From DATARR01 sp036376245 (GTDB lineage: Bacteria > Acidobacteriota > Thermoanaerobaculia > Multivoradales > UBA5704), in contig DASVAS010000028.1 in the NCBI GenBank assembly GCA_036376245.1, positions 1 through 64,000 on the forward strand: 64,000 bases of DNA. Reading direction: 5' to 3'. A model generated the notes under the pieces. The model was given only the letters and a program-made list of their open reading frames with translations, was not told the DNA's origin and did no database searches. The translations under genes were made by a program, and so were the position numbers. Position 1 is the first letter of the stretch; each line of letters starts with the position of its first letter. Positions 9,476-16,561 of this stretch are shown one piece after another.

Positions 9476-9830
9476 AGAGAACTCGTCCCTCCCGCAGGGC
9501 TTGGGCCACGATATGGCCGGGAGAGTCTTGCCACGCGTCTGCTTCCGCCTGACTGTAGACCATGATGTCCTTGGGCACGGGGAAACGGGCGAGGGCGCGC
9601 CACAGCAAGGACGCCTCACGGCGTCGGCTGCGCTGTTTGCCGAAGTCCTCCCGCTCGATGACCAGCAGGTCGACATCCGAGTCTGGACGGGCCTCGCCGC
9701 GGGCATGAGAGCCAAACAGGATGATGCGCTCCGGTTTGACTTCCCGCACAATCACCTGTGCCATCTCCGTCAGCAGGTCTTCTGAAACGGAAGAGGTGAT
9801 TTCCGGGGCATCCTCCTTTGTAGATCGCAT
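9465..9830 (-). CDS. minimal nucleotidyltransferase (MntA-like antitoxin)
   Basis: This 121-aa protein contains the polymerase-beta-type nucleotidyltransferase motif GSHARGEARPDSDVDLLV (about residues 41-58), with both catalytic aspartates (DVD) intact. Size and partner fit the MNT half of MNT-HEPN modules. Start at ATG 9830 gives a typical N-terminal extension before the core. An in-frame alternative was not evident. The gene is translationally coupled to the HEPN gene by an 11-nt overlap. Inference: antitoxin that modifies the HEPN partner. Confidence 0.85.
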   Translation of the reverse strand: MRSTKEDAPEITSSVSEDLLTEMAQVIVREVKPERIILFGSHARGEARPDSDVDLLVIEREDFGKQRSRRREASLLWRALARFPVPKDIMVYSQAEADAWQDSPGHIVAQALREGRVLYER

Positions 9831-9867
9831 AGGAAGAGGATAACAGAGCGGAACAGTGCGTCTTCCT

Positions 9868-10251
9868 CTAGCCCCAGCTCAACAGCCTGCCGCTCGCCAG
9901 CCCCAGCACGCCGGCGAGCAGGCAGGCGGTCACCGTGGTTCCGAGATAGAGGGCGCCGGTCAGCCAGGCGTCCTGCTGGAAGAGGCGCAATGTCTCGTAG
10001 TTGAAGGTGGAGTAGGTCGTGAACCCTCCGAGCACGCCCGTGGCCAGCGCCAGGCGGAGCGTGGGCGGGAACATGGCCGAGCCCAGCGGGATCTGCATGA
10101 TCAGGCCGAGCAGGAACGAGCCCAGGACGTTGACCGCCAGCGTCCCCCAGGGGAATCCCGGTCCGGCCACCCGCAGCAGCCAGCCCGAAAGGAGGTACCG
10201 GGCTCCGGTACCGATCGCTCCGCCCAGACAGATCCAGAAAAAGCGCGCCAT
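9868..10251 (-). CDS. crcB: fluoride ion channel CrcB/Fluc
   Basis: A 127-aa four-helix membrane protein, the usual length for a dual-topology Fluc subunit. Recognisable motifs are GGAIGTGARYLLS near the N-terminus, WGTLAVNVLGSFLLGL (the Asn that lines the pore) and GVLGGFTTYSTFNYET (the conserved TTYSTF segment). It exports fluoride. I placed the start at ATG 10251 (MARFFWICLGG) rather than the upstream ATG 10293, because this matches the family N-terminus; the longer form adds 14 polar residues. No fluoride riboswitch is recognisable upstream; the upstream region is instead the hairpin repeat at 10325-10515. Confidence 0.9.
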   Translation of the reverse strand: MARFFWICLGGAIGTGARYLLSGWLLRVAGPGFPWGTLAVNVLGSFLLGLIMQIPLGSAMFPPTLRLALATGVLGGFTTYSTFNYETLRLFQQDAWLTGALYLGTTVTACLLAGVLGLASGRLLSWG

Positions 10252-10324
10252 GGTCTTGTCCTCGTCGTTCAACCGCTTCGGGCGGTCCCCCATCGTCTTC
10301 GCGGCCCGCGGAACCGAGGGGGAT

Positions 10325-10515
10325 GCCTCCCCCTGGCGGGGGGAGGCCGGTACCTCTCGGGGGAGCCCTCCCCCTCGAAGGTACAGCCCCGTACCTTCGA
10401 GGGGGACCCTGCCCCCCTTCAGGGGGAGGCCCGTACCTCGAGGGGGCAGGCCTCCCCCCGGGCGGGGGAGGCCGGTACCTTCGAGGGAGACCCCTCCCCC
10501 CGCAAGGGGGAAGGG
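10325..10515. repeat. GC-rich hairpin repeat array with GTACCTTCGAGGGGG units
   Basis: Between crcB and the next minus-strand gene lies a dense array of related inverted units. A GTACCT(T)CGAGGGGG-type motif occurs at about 10349, 10391, 10433 and 10474, and in reverse orientation at about 10370-10384. The units alternate with hairpins such as GCCTCCCC...GGGGAGGC (10325-10347) and CCCCCCTTCAGGGGGA (about 10413). The region is non-coding by appearance. It could form a large cruciform or a transcript with several stacked stems. REP-like origin is inferred. Confidence 0.7.
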
Positions 10516-10522
10516 TATACCC

Positions 10523-11047
10523 TCAGTCTCCGCTCGCGATACCCGCTTCCGCGCCGCGCCCCCCGAACGTCTCGTCCGCCAGGATCTCCCCGGTCATCTG
10601 CTGCACCAGCGGACCGGAAAGCTCCATCAAAAGGGCGAGATCCACCGGCGAACGGGCCACCCCTGCCAGGGCGTGCGCCACCGTCAGCAAATCCGGCCGG
10701 TAGACCCGGATCCGGCCCGCCCTCTCCCCCTCGCGCTCCACCTCGTACCCGGTCCGCGACGGCTCGGAGGCCTCGCGCATCCGGAACAAAGCCGGCCGGG
10801 CCGACACCCGCAAGGCCAGGAGGAAGGCAAGGGCGTCCTCCCGCGTTTCGAGCTCCGCCATCGGCACGTGCCCCGCCTCGAAGCTCTCCCATTCCCGGAA
10901 GACGTACTGCTTGCCGTCCCGCTCCCGCAGGACCCACGGGCCGGCCGTTTCCGCTTCGGAAGCGCCCGCGGGCTCCTCCCTCTCCTCCAGGGCGGCCAGA
11001 TACAGCGGTGAAAAGGCGTTGACGGGGCGCTGGGGATGGTCGCTCAT
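10523..11047 (-). CDS. hypothetical protein
   Basis: A 174-aa soluble protein of unknown family. AGGAG lies at a good distance upstream of ATG 11047 (reading the minus strand), supporting the start. No signal peptide, transmembrane helix or recognisable catalytic motif is visible. The central part (WVLRERDGKQYVFREWES...EDALAFLLALRV) mixes beta and helical character, and the N-terminus is polar. It diverges from the XRE regulator at 11219, so the 171-bp region between them probably holds promoters for both. No function is proposed. Confidence 0.6.
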   Translation of the reverse strand: MSDHPQRPVNAFSPLYLAALEEREEPAGASEAETAGPWVLRERDGKQYVFREWESFEAGHVPMAELETREDALAFLLALRVSARPALFRMREASEPSRTGYEVEREGERAGRIRVYRPDLLTVAHALAGVARSPVDLALLMELSGPLVQQMTGEILADETFGGRGAEAGIASGD

Positions 11048-11188
11048 GGATACTCTCCTCTTCGAAAAGGATCTCCCGTCGCTGGAACCCTGACGGATGT
11101 TCCAGGTTCCGGCGACGGAGTATAGAGTCCGTTTCTACAACTTTGGGGCATGGAATGTCAATAGGGGATAAAAAATGGTCCCTTGTTT

Positions 11189-11221
11189 CGGAATGCCGGA
11201 TCAGAGTACAATCCTGGCATG
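11189..11221 (+). promoter_or_regulatory. sigma70-like promoter abutting start codon (leaderless)
   Basis: The sequence TTGTTT at about 11183-11188 precedes, with an 18-nt spacer, TACAAT at 11207-11212. That -10 box is only 6 nt before ATG 11219, so transcription should begin at or beside the start codon. No Shine-Dalgarno sequence lies in front of the ATG, which is consistent with a leaderless mRNA. Confidence 0.5.
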
Positions 11222-11620
11222 TCAGACCGAAAGGAAGTCGACCGCCTGATGAACGTCCTGCGCACCGCCATCCGGCTCCTCGGGTTGACCAACCGCGAGA
11301 TCGAGCGGCGGCTGGAGCTGACGCCCAGCTATCTCAGCCGTCTCTTCGGCGGAGCCATCGAGCTGAAGGTGGAGCACGTGGTCGCCATCGCGAGGGCGAT
11401 CGGCATGGCTCCGGCGGAATTCTTCGCGCTGGCCTATCCCAGCCTGCCGGAGCCGCCTTCGGAGTCCTTCCAGACCATCCGGACGCTGCTGCGCGACATG
11501 CAGCCGCCCCCCGGTCCGTCCACCCAGCCGTCCGCGGCGGCGCTCTCCGCCGAGGAGATCGACCGGAAGATCCAGGAGTCCGTCCGACAGGCCTTGCGGG
11601 AGCTCGCCAGCGGGGAGTAG
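11219..11620 (+). CDS. XRE-family helix-turn-helix transcriptional regulator
   Basis: A 133-aa protein with an N-terminal Cro/CI-type HTH: LLGLTNREIERRLELTPSYLSRLFGGAIELKVEHVVAIARAIGM spans about residues 21-64, including the LTPSYLSRLF recognition helix. It is followed by a Pro/Ser-rich linker and a short C-terminal helix (AEEIDRKIQESVRQALRELA) that may oligomerise. ATG 11219 is chosen over the upstream in-frame ATG 11183 because a -10 box sits immediately before it. Target genes are unknown; the neighbouring divergent hypothetical gene is one candidate. Confidence 0.8.
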   Translation: MSDRKEVDRLMNVLRTAIRLLGLTNREIERRLELTPSYLSRLFGGAIELKVEHVVAIARAIGMAPAEFFALAYPSLPEPPSESFQTIRTLLRDMQPPPGPSTQPSAAALSAEEIDRKIQESVRQALRELASGE

Positions 11621-11710
11621 GGGAGGGGGCGGATCATCTCTGATGATCAGGGAGATGGAAAATTAAACTTTCCGCCCCGGAGAGGCCTGAGTGGCCCACC
11701 TCCGAGCGCA

Positions 11711-12625
11711 CTACTCGTCGGGTTGCGGCATGCGGATCGGCTTCCCGTCATAGAGTACTTGGCTCGCTTTCGCGAGGTAGTCCTTCAAGGGTGGCAGGCC
11801 TAGCTCCTTTCGGTAAGCCTCCACCTGTTCGATGCTCTCGAGAGGCAGAACGAGAGGCTCCCCTTTTAGATCCTCACCGACTTGCGTACCGAATCGCTGC
11901 TTCTGGCCGAGGTCGATACGGAGCCCATCGAAGACGATCGCGAACAGCTCCGCTCCCGGACCTGCCGCTTTGAAATCCTGTTCGATCATGGGTAATACAG
12001 CCGACACCAAAGGAATGTCCATGGTGTGCTGTAACAAGATGACAGCGTCGGCGGAGGTTTGCCGGCCGAAACGTCGCGAATCGATCCAGCCGACCTCCTC
12101 CACGAGAGTGCGAAGAAAACGCCCGTTCTCGGCGTTAACTCGCCCCATCTCACCGCGGCGAGAGGGATCTTTTCTCACAGCCTGGTCCTCTTTCAGGCGT
12201 GCCGCCAACTCCTGCTGCACCTCCAGAACACGTTTTACTGGGAGCTCGGCTCCATGGCCGAGCTTGATCGGAGAAAGAGTAAGGTCGGGAGGGACATCAG
12301 AATGGCGACGAAGCTTCTGGACCTCCTTCTCCTTCTGAATTTGGAGCATGTCTCCTTCCAGCAGCAGAGGCCATCTGTGGAGTTGGCCCTGACTCCTGAC
12401 CAGGAGGACACTATGACTATATCCCTCAATACCCCAGACTAGAACCTTACCTTCCCGGCTCACCAAGACTCGGTCCGGTTCGAACCGAAGGACCTGGTCG
12501 CCTTCCTGGCTGTGCCAACTGCCGGAAAGCAGGCCTGGAGGGAGGGCGCCGGAACCAGCCCGTAAGGGACCTGTACCCAACAGAAGCAACACCATGAGCA
12601 CACCGGAAGCATTCTTGACTCTCAT
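11711..12625 (-). CDS. secreted DUF6624-like protein
   Basis: A 304-aa exported protein with signal peptide (residues 1-23, core GVLMVLLLLGTGPLRA). The N-terminal half reads as a beta-rich domain (SGSWHSQEGDQVLRFEPDRVLV). The C-terminal half has the pattern of DUF6624: NAENGRFLRTLVEEVGWID, then LLQHTMDIPLVSAVLPMIEQ, then a GQKQRFGTQ segment near residue 246. The biochemical role of that family is not known to me. GGAG lies 8 nt before ATG 12625. It is divergent from the graspetide precursor at 12747, so the 120-bp gap between them is a candidate shared control region. Confidence 0.7.
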   Translation of the reverse strand: MRVKNASGVLMVLLLLGTGPLRAGSGALPPGLLSGSWHSQEGDQVLRFEPDRVLVSREGKVLVWGIEGYSHSVLLVRSQGQLHRWPLLLEGDMLQIQKEKEVQKLRRHSDVPPDLTLSPIKLGHGAELPVKRVLEVQQELAARLKEDQAVRKDPSRRGEMGRVNAENGRFLRTLVEEVGWIDSRRFGRQTSADAVILLQHTMDIPLVSAVLPMIEQDFKAAGPGAELFAIVFDGLRIDLGQKQRFGTQVGEDLKGEPLVLPLESIEQVEAYRKELGLPPLKDYLAKASQVLYDGKPIRMPQPDE

Positions 12626-12746
12626 TCATGAAACTCCGTTATCTTCGTCAGGGCAGAGTTAGAACTCCTTGACTTCCTAGCTTACCACCTTCTATTCTCT
12701 TGGAACAATAAGCTGTAAGACACCGGCCATCGCCAGGAGGTGAATC

Positions 12747-12947
12747 GTGAAGAAAAATCGCGCAGCCACACTGAATGCAGGCCAGCCAGCTCCCCGCCGC
12801 GTTCTTGCGCGAGTTCTGGCAGAAGAGCTCAGCAATGTTCGAGGTACTGAGGCTGGTCCAACGAGTGTCGTCACAGAGCCGGACGTACCCGGCGGCAGAA
12901 AAGACATTACCAACTGGTCTGGTGATAACGACGGGAGTGAGTACTAA
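12747..12947 (+). CDS. candidate graspetide (ATP-grasp RiPP) precursor peptide
   Basis: A 66-aa peptide starting at GTG 12747, with a strong AGGAGG site 6 nt upstream. Residues 1-33 are basic and helical and end in AEELSNVRG, resembling the EL..V.G(G) ends of RiPP leader peptides. Residues 34-66 are rich in potential ester/amide partners: Thr39, Ser40, Thr43, Lys52, Thr55, Ser58 and Ser64 as nucleophiles, and Glu44, Asp46, Asp53, Asp60, Asp62 and Glu65 as acids. The stop is 56 bp upstream of a graspetide-type ATP-grasp ligase. Assignment rests on this pairing; the core does not match the classical microviridin TxKxPSD motif, so the ring pattern would be new. Confidence 0.65.
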   Translation: MKKNRAATLNAGQPAPRRVLARVLAEELSNVRGTEAGPTSVVTEPDVPGGRKDITNWSGDNDGSEY

Positions 12948-12960
12948 AAGCCTTCTCTAG

Positions 12961-12987
12961 GGCGGCCGGGCCTCAACGCCGGTCGCC
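12961..12987 (+). promoter_or_regulatory. hairpin between RiPP precursor and ligase genes
   Basis: A 9-bp stem (GGCGGCCGG / CCGGTCGCC, one G-U pair) with a 9-nt loop sits in the short gap between the precursor stop and the ligase start. RiPP operons often carry such an element so that precursor mRNA exceeds enzyme mRNA through partial termination or 3' end protection. No T-run follows, so mRNA stabilisation or attenuation is more likely than full termination. Confidence 0.5.
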
Positions 12988-13003
12988 TTATCTCCTCCGG
13001 GTT

Positions 13004-14101
13004 ATGGCTGGATCAATTGTAATCCTGACGGAGACGGAAGATATCCACGCCTATGCTGTGTCGGAGGCATTGTCGCTCAAGGGGCGGCCTCCGGTCCTGT
13101 GGCACACGTCCGATTTTCCGAGCGCGAGTGTAGAAACCTTTCATTTTCAGGGCCGCCAGCTTGAGGCTGTCATCGAAGGGTCGGACTTCACCATTGTGCC
13201 AGAAGATGTGAGTGTCGTATGGCGCCGCAGGCCGTCGCATGTCATTCCTGAGTCGATCCTTCATCCAGCCGATCAAGCTTTCGCTGAAACCGAATGCTCG
13301 GTATTTCGGCGATCGGCTTTAAGCGTTCTTGCGGACGGTGCTTTTTGGGTCAATTCTCCAGATGCCGCCAATCGGGCTTCTCGGAAGATCCTGCAGCACA
13401 AACTGGCCCTTGAAGTTGGCCTCTCAGTCCCAGATACCATCTATACAAATGATCCTCAAAAGATTCGCGGCTTCATTCGTTCACACCACGGCACGGCGGT
13501 TTACAAGCCATTTCGAGGCGTAGCCTGGCGGACGCCTGATCGTTCCTGGGTTCCATTTACGAGTGAAGTTTCAGAAGCCACTTTGGTAGAGGCGGACCTG
13601 CTTCAACTTGTGCCGGGGATCTACCAAGAGCTATTACCCAAGTCCTACGAGATCAGAGTTACGGTCATGGGACGTCAGGTCTTTGCAGCCAAGATCCTCT
13701 CGCAGGAAACCGCCTCGGGTAAGCTGGACTGGCGAAAATCGTACGGTGAGCTTCGGATGGAGCCGATCGAGCTTCCCGCTGAGGTGAGTTCCAGATGCCT
13801 GAAGCTTATGGCACGGCTGGACCTTGTCTTTGGCTGTTTTGACTTTGTAGTAACGCCAGCCAAGGAGTACTACTTTCTGGAAGTCAACGAAATGGGGCAA
13901 TTTCTGTTCGTCGAGCGCTTCACGGACCTTCCTCTGCTCGACGCGTTTAGCGACTTTCTCATCTCAGGAAGACCTGACTTTGTCTGGGAGCCTTCGGCTC
14001 ACCCCATCAGTTATTCAGAAGTAGAGGCCCGAGCCCATAGCTTTGCGGAGGAGATGTCTCGGTGCCACATCAGTTCTCCGGAAGCCGTTTCTCGGGAGTG
14101 A
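13004..14101 (+). CDS. graspetide-type ATP-grasp ligase (MvdC/MvdD-like RiPP maturase)
   Basis: A 365-aa ATP-grasp enzyme expected to phosphorylate Asp/Glu side chains of the precursor and join them to Ser/Thr or Lys. The N-terminal pre-ATP-grasp domain has IVILTETEDIHAYAV and the VVWRRRPSHV segment (residues 71-80) typical of graspetide synthetases. The ATP-binding Lys is in YKPFRGVAWRT (Lys168), followed by the YEIRVTVMG motif (215-223), GCFDFVV (Asp280), and the metal-binding FLEVNEMGQFLFVE (Glu293, Asn295). All expected residues are present. It follows the precursor on the same strand. Base composition is lower in GC than the core genes around it, suggesting transfer. Confidence 0.85.
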   Translation: MAGSIVILTETEDIHAYAVSEALSLKGRPPVLWHTSDFPSASVETFHFQGRQLEAVIEGSDFTIVPEDVSVVWRRRPSHVIPESILHPADQAFAETECSVFRRSALSVLADGAFWVNSPDAANRASRKILQHKLALEVGLSVPDTIYTNDPQKIRGFIRSHHGTAVYKPFRGVAWRTPDRSWVPFTSEVSEATLVEADLLQLVPGIYQELLPKSYEIRVTVMGRQVFAAKILSQETASGKLDWRKSYGELRMEPIELPAEVSSRCLKLMARLDLVFGCFDFVVTPAKEYYFLEVNEMGQFLFVERFTDLPLLDAFSDFLISGRPDFVWEPSAHPISYSEVEARAHSFAEEMSRCHISSPEAVSRE

Positions 14102-14102
14102 G

Positions 14103-14255
14103 ATGACTTCCCATCGCTTCAAGGAGACGACTCTCGCTCACCTGAACCGCTACACGGAAGCAGGTGGCGATGCTGAGACATGCAGCCTCCAATCCATGGT
14201 CACCCCGAGGGGGCGATGTTTTCGTTTCGGCGCCAGAGCTCGGTTCAGAATATGA
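14103..14255 (+). CDS. possible small ORF following the ATP-grasp ligase
   Basis: A 50-aa frame starts one base after the ligase stop (ATG 14103), with GGAG about 6 nt upstream inside the ligase gene. It could therefore be translated by coupling. The peptide (MTSHRFKETTLAHLNRYTEAGG...) has no recognisable motif, and its C-terminal third is basic. It may be a second precursor, an accessory peptide or chance. The evidence is limited to position and ribosome site. Confidence 0.25.
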   Translation: MTSHRFKETTLAHLNRYTEAGGDAETCSLQSMVTPRGRCFRFGARARFRI

Positions 14256-14281
14256 ATCGCATGGATTCCGGAGGTTGGGTC

Positions 14282-14371
14282 CCGCCCTTTCAGGGCGGAT
14301 GGGGGTGTTGGGTGGCGCGGGAACCTGGCGCTCAAGCGCCAGGCTAATCAAATTCGCCCCTTTCAGGGGCG
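14282..14371. repeat. cluster of three intergenic hairpins
   Basis: Three perfect stem-loops lie in tandem: CCGCCCT/AGGGCGG (14282-14298), CCTGGCGC/GCGCCAGG (14324-14343) and CGCCCCT/AGGGGCG (14355-14371). The first and third share the same TTC loop and flanking T/A, so they look like members of one repeat family (CCCTTTCAGGG type). They lie between convergent genes and may serve as a bidirectional terminator. Confidence 0.6.
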
Positions 14372-14373
14372 CC

Positions 14374-15684
14374 TCAAGTCCACTTGGGCACAAAGGGGAT
14401 GTCGGGATTGTGCTGGGCGCGATGGAGATATTCCACCACGCTGGCCAGGAGAGGAATTGTCATCATTCTTTTTTCCCGAGCCTTGTTGAGGACTTGGAAT
14501 GCCCCGATAGCCTCTCGATGAATATTCAAGGAGACGAACACCTGGTATGTCTCCTCCACTAGATGTTCACACTCCGTTAGCCGATGTTGACGCATCCAAA
14601 GGAGGGCCAGATCCATAGACGCTAAAGCCGCAGCAAGTCCGAGTTCCAGGCTTTCGAATCCCTCTTTAGCTTCGAGCAGAGCTGACTCGGCCTGGTCCCA
14701 ATCGCCTAATCCTGCGAAGACTTGGCCTTGGAGCCAGCGCAATTTTACGAAGACGACCCGAGCCTCTATCTTCTCTAGCGCCTCTCGATTTCGTATCAAC
14801 TCCTTCTTTGCTTCGCGGAAACGTCCGCAGGCGACGAGGAACCACATCTTGTTAAGAGCCGCTTGAAGGTCTAGGGCTGGGTCTTGGCAAACATCGATTA
14901 GTGCGCGTCCCACGGAATTTAGAACAAGTGCTTTGCCTGGCTGGCCGCTATAGTGCATATAAATCGCTTTGGCTAGAAGGGTGCGGCCAATTAGATGGTG
15001 ATTTCCAAAGCCTATATATATCGAGCAAACAACATCCAATGCCGCGAAGGCTGGTTCGAATTGGCGGCGGGTGCCCAGAAAAGAGGCGTAGGCCTGATTA
15101 AGCCGAGCCTTCAGATGACGGTTATCGGTTCCTTGCAGAAAAAAATCGAAGGCGGTTGCGAATGCATGCTCGGCTTCGCCCAGGTTATCAGCGGCGCGAT
15201 GGGCATTGCCGAGTTCGCACCACGCTCTCGCCTGAAAGTCGGCTATTAGGCGGGGTCTGTAGTGGCGCTTATCGAGTCGACGAGCAACCACGACTGCCGC
15301 CTGAGCTAAATGAATCATTTCTTTTACGTTGTCGTGGCGGACCGACCAACTCCGTTCCAGAAGAGCTTGATACATCCCGAGGCCCCGAAGTGGGAGGTCA
15401 CCTTGGGTGCAGACCGTGTGGAGTCCTCCTCCTTTGCTCAGGAGGGTGGTAACTTTTTTCGCAAGAGGCGCTTCGCGCCGAAAATGGCGGCTACCCTTCA
15501 TAAGAGTGCCAGCAAGAGAGAAGAGATCGTGGTTGGCGGTGTCGGGTTCGCTTTGAGCCACTAAGATCGCCCGGCACGGCTCACAATGGCTCCGGAGGTG
15601 CCAGACGACTTCCTGTGTTCTCGGAAAAGGGAGGTTCCCCTGCAGTATGGGTTCCAACTCGTCCCCTGTCAGATGCCGACTCAA
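14374..15684 (-). CDS. TPR-like protein with N-terminal HxxxxCxxC zinc finger
   Basis: A 436-aa soluble protein. The start is TTG at 15684, supported by a GAGGAG site 6-7 nt upstream on the minus strand. Residues 24-37 (EVVWHLRSHCEPC) carry His29/His33-Cys34-Cys37, resembling the zinc finger of anti-sigma factors. The rest is a run of helical hairpins with TPR character (AWCELGNAHRAADNLGEAEHAFATAF and later repeats). Such finger-TPR proteins are probably regulatory scaffolds, but no target is known. It lies downstream of, and in the same direction as, the DP(D/N)G-motif secreted peptide, which suggests a functional pair. Lower GC than core genes. Confidence 0.7.
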   Translation of the reverse strand: MSRHLTGDELEPILQGNLPFPRTQEVVWHLRSHCEPCRAILVAQSEPDTANHDLFSLAGTLMKGSRHFRREAPLAKKVTTLLSKGGGLHTVCTQGDLPLRGLGMYQALLERSWSVRHDNVKEMIHLAQAAVVVARRLDKRHYRPRLIADFQARAWCELGNAHRAADNLGEAEHAFATAFDFFLQGTDNRHLKARLNQAYASFLGTRRQFEPAFAALDVVCSIYIGFGNHHLIGRTLLAKAIYMHYSGQPGKALVLNSVGRALIDVCQDPALDLQAALNKMWFLVACGRFREAKKELIRNREALEKIEARVVFVKLRWLQGQVFAGLGDWDQAESALLEAKEGFESLELGLAAALASMDLALLWMRQHRLTECEHLVEETYQVFVSLNIHREAIGAFQVLNKAREKRMMTIPLLASVVEYLHRAQHNPDIPFVPKWT

Positions 15685-15734
15685 CCTGTTCTCCTCTCAG
15701 GACACCTAGCACGCACACACTATATCAGATCACG

Positions 15735-15772
15735 CCCAGGCGAGAATTGATCCTGCCATAATTCCGCCTGGG
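15735..15772. repeat. imperfect palindrome between peptide and TPR genes
   Basis: CCCAGGCG and CGCCTGGG flank an inner GAATT/AATTC pair around an 11-nt loop, giving a stem of about 13 bp with one bulge. It lies in the 174-bp gap between the secreted-peptide gene (stop at 15859) and the TPR gene (start at 15684), both on the minus strand. It could be a terminator without a T-run, a processing site or an operator. Confidence 0.4.
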
Positions 15773-15858
15773 GGTAAGTTTGTGTGCCTATCCGGGCTTA
15801 GCGACTTCCTAGAGTGTAGTGCCTGGCCAATCCGTAGAGGAAGGCTGCAATGGATTCA

Positions 15859-16182
15859 CTACCCGTTCGGGTCAATACAGCCACCCTGTTCATTCCACTC
15901 GGCGCAGAGGGGCTTCTGAGGTGCCATAAGCAAATGTGGATTCGTGGCGCACCCATCAGGATCGACGCAGCCGCCCTGCTTGGTGGTTCCGGTGGGCTGT
16001 CTTGTCCCTCGCTGTCTTCCCCACACTGCCGGAATCTTCTCTGCCAGGAGTCCACTCACCCACTCCCAGACGCTCAACGGCTGGTTGCGCGGCACGGCAT
16101 CCGCTTGGGCGGGGAGGGCGAAGGTCAGGGTTGTCGTCACGGCGACGACGGCAAGCGCACGTCCAAAGGTTAGCTGAGCCAT
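15859..16182 (-). CDS. small secreted peptide with two QGGC(V/I)DP(D/N)G motifs
   Basis: A 107-aa exported protein with signal peptide to about residue 28 (core ALAVVAVTTTLTFALPAQA). The C-terminal part contains QGGCVDPDG and, as the final residues before the stop, QGGCIDPNG. The duplicated motif is separated by about 29 residues, and the mature protein otherwise has few cysteines, so the two motif Cys could pair or be modified. GAGAGG lies upstream of ATG 16182. No family is recognised with certainty. The exact repetition at the very C-terminus suggests a functional tail: a metal or Ca-binding loop, sorting signal, or modified peptide. Confidence 0.65.
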   Translation of the reverse strand: MAQLTFGRALAVVAVTTTLTFALPAQADAVPRNQPLSVWEWVSGLLAEKIPAVWGRQRGTRQPTGTTKQGGCVDPDGCATNPHLLMAPQKPLCAEWNEQGGCIDPNG

Positions 16183-16370
16183 TTCAATCCTCTCTCCATT
16201 CGCGAAGCGTAGAGGTCCCCATGACCCCGGCGTCCGCGGACATGACAGTTCGAGAAGACGACTTCCCCCAGTCTCGCATAAGTTCCCTCAACCAACGTCA
16301 TCCCCGTGGTCCAGACCCTTCCCCAGCGATAAATTCATCGGCTGTCAGTGCGAAGTCTTCGAACCAAACA

Positions 16371-16415
16371 GCGGAGGTTGCTTCGGAAGAGTACATTCAA
16401 CCTTCCGCTCGTTTT
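16371..16415 (+). terminator. terminator-like hairpin with T-run in gene-free stretch
   Basis: GCGGAGGTTG (16371-16380) pairs with CAACCTTCCGC (16398-16408) with one bulge; the loop contains a CTTCGGAAG mini-hairpin. TCGTTTTTCTT follows directly. On the plus strand this is a good intrinsic terminator. The 379-bp stretch 16183-16561 has no supported protein gene, and no plus-strand gene ends nearby, so this may mark a small RNA or an attenuator ahead of the gene at 16562. No convincing promoter was found for such an RNA. Confidence 0.45.
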
Positions 16416-16561
16416 TCTTACGACCCGACTATTGACAAGAGAGTTGAGTAAGGTCATCATTTGCCCCGTCGTAACAAAAAACAGCGGAAAGGGTCCGATT
16501 AGGGTATGAGTTTCCGGCCGTCGCGGTGACGTCCGGAATTTATGAACCAAGGAGGTTCACT

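Noticed and set aside
10252..10522. Fluoride riboswitch upstream of crcB.
   Set aside because: The conserved crcB riboswitch core is not recognisable; the region is filled by hairpin repeats.
16432..16460. TTGACA at 16432 as a promoter for the PCD-like gene.
   Set aside because: No acceptable -10 element lies at 16-18 nt, so I could not support it as a promoter.
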